From Thermaceae bacterium (GTDB taxonomy: Bacteria > Deinococcota > Deinococci > Deinococcales > Marinithermaceae): 60,280 nt of DNA. The stretch is from the NCBI GenBank assembly GCA_026985615.1, contig JALSQD010000012.1, positions 1-60,280 on the forward strand. Direction: 5' to 3'. This document shows positions 7,526 to 18,446 of the stretch, piece by piece. The position numbers were made by a program, and so were the translations under genes. Position 1 is the first letter of the stretch; every line of letters begins with the position of its first letter. The notes below the pieces were generated by a model. It ran no database searches. It saw only the letters and a list, made by a program, of their open reading frames with translations, and was not told where the DNA came from.

Positions 7526-8173
7526 GTGACCGAGACTGTTTTCTTCGACGTCGGGGGGACCCTCATCCTCGCCCACCCACTCCACTGGCTGAGGCCCATC
7601 CTCGACCGCTGGGGGGTGGCCGCCGACTGGAGCCGGCTGGCCGAGGCCGCGCCGCCGGCGTTCGACTTCTACAACACCCACCACCTCCAGGCGCGCTCCT
7701 TCGAGGAGGCGCTGGAGCTGTGGCGCACCACCGACCGCACGATTCTCGAGGGCCTCGGCGTGGAAAACGCGGCCGAGGTAGCGGACCGGCTGGTGGCCGC
7801 CTGGGACGACCCCGCCACCTGGCCGCTGGCCCCGCACGCCCACGAGGTGCTGGAGGCGCTCAAGGCGCGCGGCAAGAAGCTGGCCGTGGTCTCGAACTGG
7901 GACGGGCTTCTGCCCCGGGTGCTCGAGGTGGTGGGCCTGGCCGACTACTTCGACGCCGTGGTGGTCTCGGCGCTGGTGGGCGCCGCCAAGCCCGACGCCC
8001 TCATCTTTACCGAGGCGCTCGCGCGCACCGGGGCCGACCCGAAGACCACCCTGCACGTGGGCGACAGCCCCGAGGCCGACGCCGCGGGCGCGGCCGCGCT
8101 GGGAATCCGCCCCCTGCTGGTCGACCCAACCGACCCCGCGCGCGACCTGCGCCGGGTACTGGAGGTGGCATGA
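7526..8173 (+). CDS. HAD-superfamily hydrolase (phosphatase)
   Basis: A 215-residue protein starting VTETVFFDVGGTLIL. HAD motif I reads FFDVGGT, where the second aspartate of the usual DxD is Gly. Motif II is VSNWDG, the motif III lysine is in GAAKPDALIF, and motif IV is HVGDSPEADAAGA. This is the HAD-IA/REG-2-like layout with an alpha-helical cap between residues of about 15 and 100. I chose the GTG at 7526 because TACGAT lies exactly six bases before it and homology begins there; an upstream ATG at 7475 adds non-homologous residues. The substrate is unknown. Its stop overlaps the next gene by ATGA, so the two are translationally coupled. Confidence 0.85.
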   Translation: MTETVFFDVGGTLILAHPLHWLRPILDRWGVAADWSRLAEAAPPAFDFYNTHHLQARSFEEALELWRTTDRTILEGLGVENAAEVADRLVAAWDDPATWPLAPHAHEVLEALKARGKKLAVVSNWDGLLPRVLEVVGLADYFDAVVVSALVGAAKPDALIFTEALARTGADPKTTLHVGDSPEADAAGAAALGIRPLLVDPTDPARDLRRVLEVA

Positions 8174-8514
8174 GCGTACGCAAGAAGATCTGGGGCGAGC
8201 ACGCCGAGAAGATCGCCCGAAGGCTCGACGCCATCGACCCCGACCTCTCGCGCTACATCCAGGACTTCGCCTACGAGGAGGTCATGGCGCGGCCGGGGCT
8301 GGACCTCAAAACCCGGGAGCTGCTGGCCATTACCGCACTCATCGCCCTGGGCAACCCGGACGAGCTCAAGACCCACCTGCGCGGCGCGCTCGCAAATGGC
8401 GCGACCGAGCGCGAGCTGCGCGAGACGATCATCCACAGCGCCCTCTACCTGGGCTTCCCGCGGGCGCTGGGCGCGATGAAGATGCTCGCCGAGCTGCTCG
8501 AAGACCGAGACTAA
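8170..8514 (+). CDS. Carboxymuconolactone decarboxylase/AhpD-like protein
   Basis: A 114-residue, all-helical protein. The core LDLKTRELLAITALIALGNPDELKTHLRGAL followed by GATERELRETIIHSALYLGFPRAL is characteristic of the CMD family. The CxxC pair of true AhpD peroxidase reductases is absent, so it resembles the gamma-carboxymuconolactone decarboxylase branch and its many uncharacterised relatives rather than an antioxidant protein. It follows the HAD hydrolase with a four-base overlap and ends just before a hairpin. Its exact role is unknown. Confidence 0.8.
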   Translation: MSVRKKIWGEHAEKIARRLDAIDPDLSRYIQDFAYEEVMARPGLDLKTRELLAITALIALGNPDELKTHLRGALANGATERELRETIIHSALYLGFPRALGAMKMLAELLEDRD

Positions 8515-8541
8515 GGCCCCGCACCTATAGTGCGGGGCCTT
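8513..8541. terminator. Hairpin between convergent genes
   Basis: Arms 8513-8524 and 8530-8541 (AAGGCCCCGCAC and its complement) are perfect with a five-base loop. T-runs are short on both sides, so it is probably a weak bidirectional terminator serving the AhpD-like gene and the chaperone operon. Confidence 0.65.
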
Positions 8542-8554
8542 CACGCGCGCGGGC

Positions 8555-8803
8555 TCAGCCGCCGTAGCGCTCGAGCACCTCGACGACCAGCGCCGCACCG
8601 ATCAGGTTGGCGCCCAGTTCGCGGCGGATGCGTTCGGCGCGGTAGAGCCGCTCCACCTGCTCGCGGGTGAAGTACCACTCGCCGCCGATCTCGACCGGCT
8701 CCACGAAGCCGATCTCCACGTAGGCCTCGAGCGCCGACTGCGCCAGGCCCTCGCGGCAGAGCAGGTCGGCCGGGTAGCGTTCGCTGCGCATCAGGGCGCT
8801 CAT
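8555..8803 (-). CDS. dafA: DafA-type DnaK-DnaJ assembly factor (CbpM/MerR-like fold)
   Basis: An 82-residue protein that starts inside the dnaJ stop (ATGA overlap). The segment GLAQSALEAYVEIGFVEPVEIGGEWYFTREQVERL looks like the MerR/CbpM winged-helix fold: a YVEIGFVEP helix-turn, then an aromatic wing and a REQVERL helix. In Thermus thermophilus a protein of about 80 residues encoded right after dnaJ, DafA, holds DnaK and DnaJ in a stable complex. Size and position match. CbpM in proteobacteria binds the J-domain of CbpA in a similar way. A DNA-binding HspR-like role is the main alternative, but the chain is shorter than HspR. The assignment rests on position and fold, not alignment. Confidence 0.75.
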   Translation of the reverse strand: MSALMRSERYPADLLCREGLAQSALEAYVEIGFVEPVEIGGEWYFTREQVERLYRAERIRRELGANLIGAALVVEVLERYGG

Positions 8804-9666
8804 GCGACCACCCCCCGCTTCTTAAGCAGCTCGGCCAGTTCACGGTAGAGCCGCTCCTCCTCGGCCGTGGGGTGCTCGGGCACGACGATGCGCACCTCGG
8901 CGTACTGGTCGCCGCGGCCGCCGCCGCGCTTGGGCCAGCCCTTGCCGCGCAGGCGCAGCTTGCGCCCCGCCTGGGTACGCGGCGGGATGGTGAGTTCGAC
9001 GAAGCCGTCGAGCGTGGGCACCTTGACCTTGCCCCCCACCACGGCGATCGGCGCGGGCACGTCGATGGTGGTGTAGACATCGCCGCCCTCGAGCCGAAAG
9101 GTGGGGCTGGACGCCAGCTGCACGGTCAGGTAGAGGTCGCCCGGCGGCTGACCGGGGCCGCCCTTGCCGGGCAGGCGGATCCGCTGTCCCGGCCGGACGC
9201 CCGGCGGGATCGTCACGGTCAGGCGCTCGCCGTTCAGCTGGATCGTCTGCTCACCGCCGTGGTAGGCCACCTCCAGCGGCAGGACGATCTCGGCCTCGTA
9301 GTCGCGCCCGCGGCGCGGACCCCGGGTGGCGCGGGTACCGGTGCCGAAGAGGTCGCCCAGCCCGCCGCCGAAGAGGGTCTGGAAGAAGTCGGAGAAGTCT
9401 TCCACGTTGCCCTCGACGTGCCAGCCGCCGGGGGGCGGGGGCGGCGGGGCCTGGGTGGTGCCGTACTGATCGTAGATCTTGCGCTTCTCGGGGTCCGAGA
9501 GCACCGCGTAGGCCTCACCGATCTCCTTGAACTTCTCCTCGGCCCCCGGGTCCTTGTTGACGTCGGGGTGGTACTTGCGCGCCAGCTTGCGGTAGGCCCG
9601 CTTGATCTCTTCTTCGCTGGCCGTGCGCGGTACTCCGAGGATGGCGTAGTAGTCCTTGTATTCCAT
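8800..9666 (-). CDS. dnaJ: Chaperone DnaJ, short form without zinc domain
   Basis: A 288-residue J-protein. The J-domain covers residues 4-68 with the catalytic HPD at 33-35. A Pro/Gly-rich linker (about 73-85) precedes the C-terminal substrate-binding domains (about 120-280). The CxxCxGxG zinc repeats of classical DnaJ are missing, as in Thermus DnaJ and E. coli CbpA. It stimulates DnaK ATPase activity and delivers unfolded clients. No clear Shine-Dalgarno precedes the ATG at 9666; the upstream message is C-rich and may be folded. Translation may depend on reading through from grpE. Its stop overlaps dafA. Confidence 0.95.
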   Translation of the reverse strand: MEYKDYYAILGVPRTASEEEIKRAYRKLARKYHPDVNKDPGAEEKFKEIGEAYAVLSDPEKRKIYDQYGTTQAPPPPPPGGWHVEGNVEDFSDFFQTLFGGGLGDLFGTGTRATRGPRRGRDYEAEIVLPLEVAYHGGEQTIQLNGERLTVTIPPGVRPGQRIRLPGKGGPGQPPGDLYLTVQLASSPTFRLEGGDVYTTIDVPAPIAVVGGKVKVPTLDGFVELTIPPRTQAGRKLRLRGKGWPKRGGGRGDQYAEVRIVVPEHPTAEEERLYRELAELLKKRGVVA

Positions 9667-9674
9667 GGTTATCC

Positions 9675-9729
9675 GGGTGTGGGGCGTGGGAGGTAGGGTG
9701 TGGGGAAATACCTACCCCCTACTTCCCAC
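9675..9729. repeat. G-rich tract and wobble hairpin between grpE and dnaJ
   Basis: Five G-runs of three or more (9675-9677, 9681-9684, 9688-9690, 9696-9698, 9702-9705) satisfy a G-quadruplex pattern on the plus (template) strand. The same region forms a 13-base hairpin, 9686-9698 with 9717-9729, with one non-Watson-Crick position. It overlaps the grpE stop codon and occupies the space where the dnaJ ribosome binding site would be. Confidence 0.55.
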
Positions 9730-10294
9730 CTCCCACCTCCTTCTTTTTCGTTACCGCCACCCGCGCCGGGCGGATGAGCTGCTCGCCGTAGACGTAGCCC
9801 TTCTGGTAGACCTCGGCCACCTTCTCGTCCTCCTCGCCCTCAACGACGCCGATGGCCTCGTGGACGTTGGGGTCGAAGGGCTCGCCCTCGCCGGGTACCG
9901 GCTCCACGCCCAGGCCGCTGAGGATACGCTGGAAGCCCTGGTGCACCGCGCGCACGCCCTCGGCGATCGTCTCGGGCTTGGCACCCGCGTGCTCGAGCGC
10001 CCGCTCGAGGTCGTCGAGAACGGGCAGCACCGCGCGGATGGCCTTGATCTCGCCTTCCTTGCGGGCGGCCTCCACCTCGGCCTGCATGCGCTTGCGGTAG
10101 TTGTCGAAGTCGGCCATGAGCCGCATGTACTTGTCTTTCAAGGTCTCGATCTCTTTCCGGGCCCGGGCGAGCTCGCTCTCGGCCCGCTCGAGCTCAGCGG
10201 CGGCCTCCTCGGCCTTCCGGGCCACCTCGCGCTCCTCGGCCTCCAGGCGGGCTTGCTCGTCCTCGGCGGGGTTGGGCTTCTTGTCCTTTTCCAT
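9719..10294 (-). CDS. grpE: Nucleotide exchange factor GrpE
   Basis: A 191-residue protein. Residues of about 10-75 are a highly charged heptad-repeat coiled coil (the dimer and thermosensor helix), ending in LKDKYMRLMADFDNYRKRMQ, the GrpE signature. The beta-domain that opens the DnaK nucleotide cleft follows (GLEPVPGEGEPFDPNVHEAI-like segment, then YQKGYVYGEQLIRPARVAV). It releases ADP from DnaK. I start it at the ATG at 10294 because GGAGG lies seven bases upstream; a GTG at 10300 is too close to that site. It is the second gene of the chaperone operon. Confidence 0.95.
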   Translation of the reverse strand: MEKDKKPNPAEDEQARLEAEEREVARKAEEAAAELERAESELARARKEIETLKDKYMRLMADFDNYRKRMQAEVEAARKEGEIKAIRAVLPVLDDLERALEHAGAKPETIAEGVRAVHQGFQRILSGLGVEPVPGEGEPFDPNVHEAIGVVEGEEDEKVAEVYQKGYVYGEQLIRPARVAVTKKKEVGGGK

Positions 10295-10313
10295 CGTCAC
10301 CCTCCGGGGCCGG

Positions 10314-10339
10314 GCCGGGCGGGGTCACCCCCGCCCGGC
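10314..10339 (-). promoter_or_regulatory. Intercistronic hairpin between dnaK and grpE
   Basis: Arms 10314-10324 and 10329-10339 (GCCGGGCGGGG and its complement) form a perfect 11-bp stem with a four-base loop and no T-run. Such structures often protect the 3' end of the upstream message or cause partial termination, which would keep DnaK above GrpE and DnaJ. The function is inferred. Confidence 0.55.
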
Positions 10340-10348
10340 GCACGGAGT

Positions 10349-12226
<1,878 letters not shown>

Positions 12227-12256
12227 AATTCACGCTCCTTTCTTAACTCCACATGA

Positions 12257-12285
12257 AGTATATCACCAACCTATTTAAGTGTCAA
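12257..12285 (-). promoter_or_regulatory. Promoter of the dnaK operon
   Basis: On the minus strand TTGACA (12285-12280) and TATACT (12262-12257) are 17 bases apart, close to the vegetative consensus. The match suggests strong expression limited by a repressor rather than by an alternative sigma factor. Confidence 0.8.
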
Positions 12286-12289
12286 TGGA

Positions 12290-12310
12290 ATTGAGTGCTT
12301 CATTATCAAT
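12290..12310. promoter_or_regulatory. HAIR-like inverted repeat upstream of dnaK
   Basis: ATTGAGT, seven bases, then TATCAAT has the 7-7-7 layout of the HspR-associated HAIR element (CTTGAGT-N7-ACTCAAG), with mismatches in both arms. It lies just upstream of the -35 box. No hspR gene is in the window. It is a candidate operator only. Confidence 0.35.
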
Positions 12311-12372
12311 TTGACCGGGTCGCCTTTTCTTTGGGTTCACATGAATTCGTTGTACGCTTGAATCGGACCGAG

Positions 12373-14268
<1,896 letters not shown>

Positions 14269-14294
14269 ACCGGCTTTTGTTCTAAACTAGAGGC

Positions 14295-14627
14295 GTGGGT
14301 GAAACCCTCTTCGCCGGGGCCGTGCTCGGCCTTGTCAGCTACCTGTTCCTAGGGCTGGCGCTGGGCTGGCCCGTCTCGTCGTGGCGCGCGGCCAACCTGG
14401 CGGGCCTCGCGATCGCGGCGGCGCTGGGCGTCGCCCTGGCCTGGTGGGTGCTGCCCCGCCCCTGGCTCACGCCCCTGCGGCACCTGGCGATCGCGGCCCT
14501 GTCGCTGTGGGTGGGCGTGCGCGTGGCCTTTTCCCGAGAGGAAAGCGAGCTCGCTCGCGGACTGCGGCCCTGGGGCTGGATCATGATCGTCTTGGGGCTG
14601 TTCGAGCTCGCGGCCGCCCTGCTTTGA
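14295..14627 (+). CDS. Small membrane protein, unknown function
   Basis: A 110-residue protein with four predicted membrane helices (about 4-22, 31-50, 59-76, 92-110) and few charged residues outside the loop FSREESELARGLRP. It starts at GTG 14295, six bases after TAAACT, consistent with a leaderless message. I do not recognise the family. It heads a run of three membrane-protein genes on the same strand, the next starting one base after its stop. Confidence 0.6.
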   Translation: MGETLFAGAVLGLVSYLFLGLALGWPVSSWRAANLAGLAIAAALGVALAWWVLPRPWLTPLRHLAIAALSLWVGVRVAFSREESELARGLRPWGWIMIVLGLFELAAALL

Positions 14628-14628
14628 G

Positions 14629-14973
14629 ATGAACGGTATGGAGCCCGCTACGCTGCAAGCCCTCCTGCCCGCGCTCACAATCGCGGCGCTGGCCTTTCGC
14701 AACCTGATGCGCTCCGGCCCCGCCAGCGCGCTCGCCACGGTGGCGGCAGTGGGCGCGCTCGCCTACCTGTTGCTCGCCCGGCTTTCCGCCGGCGTACAGG
14801 AGCTCGCCTTCATCGCCGCGGCGGCGGTGCTGGCCGCGGGGCTGGCGCGGCCCTACGTGAAGGGAACGAAGGACCCCCACCAGCGCAACCTCCGCTGGCT
14901 GCTCGCGCTGGCGCTCACCCTTGCGTTCGTGCTCATGCTCGACGGCTGGGTCTACGGACAGGGGCCGCAATGA
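14629..14973 (+). CDS. Small membrane protein, unknown function
   Basis: A 114-residue protein with three or four hydrophobic segments and a basic cytoplasmic loop RPYVKGTKDPHQRNLRW. An internal ATG at 14638 is an alternative start. Its stop overlaps the start of the next gene (ATGA), so it is cotranslated with the DUF1648 protein. The family is not recognised. Confidence 0.55.
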   Translation: MNGMEPATLQALLPALTIAALAFRNLMRSGPASALATVAAVGALAYLLLARLSAGVQELAFIAAAAVLAAGLARPYVKGTKDPHQRNLRWLLALALTLAFVLMLDGWVYGQGPQ

Positions 14974-15629
14974 AGCCTCAGACGAAGGCGGTCTTGATCT
15001 TGCTGGGCGCGGTGGCGCTGGTGTGGCTGGTGGTCCTGCCCTTCTACCTCGCCCTGCCCGACCTCGTACCCGCCCACTTGAACGCCGCCGGCGAGGTGAA
15101 CCGCTGGGGGTCCAAGCTGGAGGCGCTCGCCCTGCCCCTGATCTTTACCTTCGTGGTGCTCGCAACCCTGCCGATCCTTCTTGTCGCCCCCATCGAATGG
15201 AGCGAGGCGACGGTCCGCGGCCTCGCCGTCTTTGCCGCAGTAGGAGCCTTCTTCGCCCTGCTGCAGCCGCTGGGCCTCTACCTGACCGCGGGCGACGGCC
15301 CCGCCTTCGCCCGTCTGCTCGACGCCGGCATCGGACTGCTCATCGCAACGATCGGGCTCGGCCTGCCCGCGCTGGTGCGTACCGCCCCGCCGCAGCCCAT
15401 CTGCGGCTTTCCCAGCTCGGCCCCCGTGCCCGACCTGGAAACCCGGGTGAAGGGCGCGTGTATCGGCGGCCGCGCCATCGCCGCGCACGGCGGCGTCGTG
15501 GTGCTGCTCGCACTGTTTGGCGTAGCGTCCGCCTGGATCACCGCCTATCTGGTGGGCGGCCTGGTCGTTCTGGGCGTCTTTCTCTGCGTATACCTCAAAC
15601 GCACCCTGGAGCCACGACTGCCCCGCTAG
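14970..15629 (+). CDS. DUF1648 (SdpI-like) membrane protein
   Basis: A 219-residue protein with about six membrane segments. The region VLPFYLALPDLVPAHLNAAGEVNRWGSKL matches the DUF1648 signature (proline-x-x-x-P-x-H-x-N-x-x-G-x-x-x-x-x-x-S-K) near residue 25-50. In Bacillus, SdpI with this domain is an immunity and signalling membrane protein, but most homologues are uncharacterised. It ends a three-gene membrane set; its TAG stop interlocks with the TAG of the SIS gene on the other strand. Confidence 0.7.
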   Translation: MKPQTKAVLILLGAVALVWLVVLPFYLALPDLVPAHLNAAGEVNRWGSKLEALALPLIFTFVVLATLPILLVAPIEWSEATVRGLAVFAAVGAFFALLQPLGLYLTAGDGPAFARLLDAGIGLLIATIGLGLPALVRTAPPQPICGFPSSAPVPDLETRVKGACIGGRAIAAHGGVVVLLALFGVASAWITAYLVGGLVVLGVFLCVYLKRTLEPRLPR

Positions 15630-16648
15630 CGCGTGTGCGTGACCTTCTTCAGGTTACGCGGACGGTCGGGGTCGAAGCCGCGGGCGTGGGCTAGGGCGTC
15701 CGCGAAGGGGTAGAAGGCCTGGACCGCAAGCATGCTGTCGAGGACGGGGTGGAAACGGCCCGGCAGCGGCAGCGGCGCGTCCGCCAGCGCCAGCGCCTCG
15801 GGCTCGCTCGCGGCCACGGCCAGCTCGGCCCCCTTGGCCTTCAGCCCGCCGAGGAGCTCGAGCAGCTGCGGGTAGGGCCGGTCGTAGGGAGCGAGCGCCA
15901 GGATGGGGTAGCCGGGCCCCACGATGGCCACCGGGCCGTGCAGCAGCTCGGCGGCGGAGAAGGCCTCGGCGTGGAGGGCGCTCGTCTCCTTGAGCTTGAG
16001 GGCCACCTCCTGGCCCGCGGCGAAGGCGTAGCCCCGGCCGATCACGTAGGCGTCGGTCGCGGGGGCGAAGAGCTCGAGCCCCGCGCTCCAGTCGGCCGCC
16101 GCAGCCGCGGCCATGCGCTCGGGGAGCTGCGGCAGCGCCTCCTCCAGGTCGGCCGCCTCCTCGACCGCGCCCACGAGCTGCGCCAGTCCTGCGAGCATGG
16201 TCAGGTAGCTCTTGGTCGCGGCCACGCTCTTCTCCTCGCCCGCGTGCAGCGGCAGCACCACTTCGGCCGCCCGTGCCAGCGGCGAGTCCTCCACGTTGAC
16301 CATCGCCACGGTCAGGGCGCCGGAAGCGCGGGCGGCGGCGAGCGAGGCCACCAGGTCCTCGCTCGCCCCCGACTGGCTCAGCGCCACCACCAGCGCCCCG
16401 CGCAAGTTGGGGCGGGCACCGTAGACCGTGACCACCGAAGGCGCGGCGCTCGAGGTAACCCAACCGAGCCGCACCTCAAAGAGGTACTTTCCGAAGAGCG
16501 CGGCGTGGTCCGAGCTGCCGCGCGCGATCGTCTGCACGAAGGCGGGCGGACGCCGGCGCAAAAACCGCGCCAGCGACCGCACCTCGGCGGCGTTCTCGGC
16601 CAGCAGACGCTCGGCCGCCGCCGGCGCCTCGAGCGCCTCGGCGTACAT
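15626..16648 (-). CDS. SIS-domain sugar-phosphate enzyme, probable glucosamine-6-phosphate deaminase (NagB-II/GlmD type)
   Basis: A 340-residue protein made of two SIS domains without the glutaminase domain of GlmS. Characteristic segments are IARGSSDHAALFGKYLFE (about 40-57), VALSQSGASEDLVASL (first SIS phosphosugar loop), and EKSVAATKSYLTMLAGL (second). The gene starts five bases after the nagA stop, so the product probably turns the glucosamine-6-phosphate made by NagA into fructose-6-phosphate and ammonia, as NagB-II and archaeal GlmD do. An alternative ATG at 16681 overlaps nagA by 29 bases; I prefer 16648 (MYAEALEAP) because it matches the usual N-terminus. AgaS-type deaminase or isomerase is possible. 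Confidence 0.75.
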   Translation of the reverse strand: MYAEALEAPAAAERLLAENAAEVRSLARFLRRRPPAFVQTIARGSSDHAALFGKYLFEVRLGWVTSSAAPSVVTVYGARPNLRGALVVALSQSGASEDLVASLAAARASGALTVAMVNVEDSPLARAAEVVLPLHAGEEKSVAATKSYLTMLAGLAQLVGAVEEAADLEEALPQLPERMAAAAAADWSAGLELFAPATDAYVIGRGYAFAAGQEVALKLKETSALHAEAFSAAELLHGPVAIVGPGYPILALAPYDRPYPQLLELLGGLKAKGAELAVAASEPEALALADAPLPLPGRFHPVLDSMLAVQAFYPFADALAHARGFDPDRPRNLKKVTHTR

Positions 16649-16652
16649 CCGG

Positions 16653-17747
16653 CTACGCCCGGGCGAAGATGCGTTTTCCACCGCTCCATACCTCCACGAC
16701 CTGCAAACTCGAGTCCAGCACCACGACGTCGGCCTGCGCCCCCTCGCGCAACACCCCCAGGTCGGCCCAGCCCATGTAGCGCGCAGGCAGCGTGCTCACG
16801 CGGCGCACCGCCTCGGCCAGGTCCAGCCCCCAGTCCACCAGGTTCTGCAGCGCCCGGTCCATCGTCAGCGCGCTGCCCGCCAGGGTGCCGTCCTCCAAGA
16901 AGACCCCGTTTTCGCGCTTGTGCACGGTGTAGCGTCCCAGCTGGTAGGCGCCCTCGGGCATCCCCGCCGCCGCCACCGCGTCGGTGACCACGTAGAGGTT
17001 GGGCACCGCCCGCATCGCCGCGCGCACCGCCACCGGGTCCACGTGCAGCCCGTCGGCGATGATCTCGGCCCAGGTGGCGTAGGCAAAGGCCGCCCCCACC
17101 GCGCCCGGGTCGCGGTGGTGCAGGGCGCTCATGGCGTTGTAGAGGTGGGTGAAGCTCTTCGCCCCCGCCTCGAGCGCCGCCTTGGCCTCGGCCGCGGTGG
17201 TGACGGTATGGCCGATCTGCGGCCGCACCCCGCGGGCGCGAAGAAAGCGGATGAAGTCGAGCGCCCCCGGCCGCTCCGGCGCCAGCGTGAGCACCTGGAT
17301 GCTGGCGTGGGCCATGAGCCGACGTACCTCCTCGGGGTCGGGATCGCGGGCGTAAGGAGGCTGGGCCCCGAGCTTGTCGGGGCTGATGAAGGGCCCTTCG
17401 AGGTGCACCCCCATCACCCGCGCCTCGCCCTCACCGGGGTCTTGCATGACGGCGTGGATGCCGTCCAGCGCCCGCACCAGGTCCTCCTCGGGCGCGGTCA
17501 CGGTGGCGAGCAGCATGCGGGTGGTGCCGTGGGCGGCGTGGAAGCGCGCCGCCGTGCGCGCCGCGGCCTCGCCGGCCATGGCGTCGCCGCCGGCGCCGCC
17601 GTGCACGTGCAGGTCGATAAAACCGGGCACCACGTAACGCCTCGGCGCCCGGTCGGAAACGAAGCGGGCGATGCGGTCCTCCTCGAACTCGAGCCGCCCC
17701 TCCACCCAGCCGCCGGGCAGGAGGACGCGGCCGCTCGTCCCGCTCAC
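16653..17747 (-). CDS. nagA: N-acetylglucosamine-6-phosphate deacetylase
   Basis: A 364-residue amidohydrolase. The metal-binding HxH is in GFIDLHVHGGAGGDAM (His47, His49), followed by HLEGPFISPDKLGAQ with the metal-ligand glutamate. Later come QIGHTVTTAAEAKAALEAGAKSFTHLYNAM with conserved histidines and YVVTDAVAAAGMPEGAYQLG with the catalytic aspartate. It removes acetate from GlcNAc-6-phosphate in cell-wall or chitin sugar recycling. GTG start overlaps the glcE-like stop; the SIS gene follows directly. Confidence 0.93.
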   Translation of the reverse strand: MSGTSGRVLLPGGWVEGRLEFEEDRIARFVSDRAPRRYVVPGFIDLHVHGGAGGDAMAGEAAARTAARFHAAHGTTRMLLATVTAPEEDLVRALDGIHAVMQDPGEGEARVMGVHLEGPFISPDKLGAQPPYARDPDPEEVRRLMAHASIQVLTLAPERPGALDFIRFLRARGVRPQIGHTVTTAAEAKAALEAGAKSFTHLYNAMSALHHRDPGAVGAAFAYATWAEIIADGLHVDPVAVRAAMRAVPNLYVVTDAVAAAGMPEGAYQLGRYTVHKRENGVFLEDGTLAGSALTMDRALQNLVDWGLDLAEAVRRVSTLPARYMGWADLGVLREGAQADVVVLDSSLQVVEVWSGGKRIFARA

Positions 17748-18400
17748 GCCCCACCTCCGTCGAGGGCGCGGGCGATCCGGGCGAAGACCGCGTCGGGCTC
17801 GGGCGGCGGCGCGCCGTCGGCCCAGGCCCAGCGGTCGTCGCGCAGCGGGCCCTCCTCCGCCGGCCCCATGCCATGCGGGAACCAGGGGCGGTAGTCGAGC
17901 GGCCCCTCCAGCGCCAGCGCCTCGTCGAAGCCCGCGCGCGCGAGCTCGCGCGGGTGGCCGTAGTGGAAGGCCAGGCGCTCGCCCTCCGCCTCCCAGACGA
18001 AGCGGGGCCGCACCTCACCGGCACGCCGGTAGCGCCACAGCGCGGCCGCGCGCGCCGGCCTGAGCCGCAACACCACCTCCAGCGCCCGGCCCAGCCAGCC
18101 GAAGCTGCCCACGAAGGGACGCACCAGGTCGTAACCCTGGACGTTCTTGACCACCCGTCCCCCGGCGCTGATGCGACGGCCCGAGGGCGTCTCGAAGGTC
18201 AGCCCCAGCACGTCGGCGGGGAAGAAGTAGGTCTGCCCGAACCCCCCGCGTTCCACCAGACCGCCCACCCCGCCGGGCAGCTCCACCGACGGGAAGGGGG
18301 GGTAGAGCCCCTCAGGGAGGGCGGCGTAGACCTCGGCAAGCGGGGTGTCACCGCTCACCACCACGTACTGGTCCGCAGGGGACAGCTCGAGCACAGACAT
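17744..18400 (-). CDS. Short FAD-binding protein, GlcE-like
   Basis: A 218-residue protein with the PCMH-type FAD-binding core: VVVSGDTPLAEVYAALPEG, then FPSVELPGGVGGLVERGGFG and GGRVVKNVQGYDLVRPFVGSFGWLGRALEVVLRL. These resemble glycolate oxidase subunit GlcE, which is usually about 350 residues. The N-terminal FAD subdomain is abbreviated here and the C-terminus is short. No glcD or glcF neighbour lies in the window. TAAGCT six bases before the ATG makes a leaderless start likely. Whether it still oxidises a 2-hydroxy acid is uncertain. Confidence 0.7.
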   Translation of the reverse strand: MSVLELSPADQYVVVSGDTPLAEVYAALPEGLYPPFPSVELPGGVGGLVERGGFGQTYFFPADVLGLTFETPSGRRISAGGRVVKNVQGYDLVRPFVGSFGWLGRALEVVLRLRPARAAALWRYRRAGEVRPRFVWEAEGERLAFHYGHPRELARAGFDEALALEGPLDYRPWFPHGMGPAEEGPLRDDRWAWADGAPPPEPDAVFARIARALDGGGA

Positions 18401-18446
18401 GCCCTCAGCTTACCCCAGCACCCGGACGAAAGGGCCCGGTGGTCCG

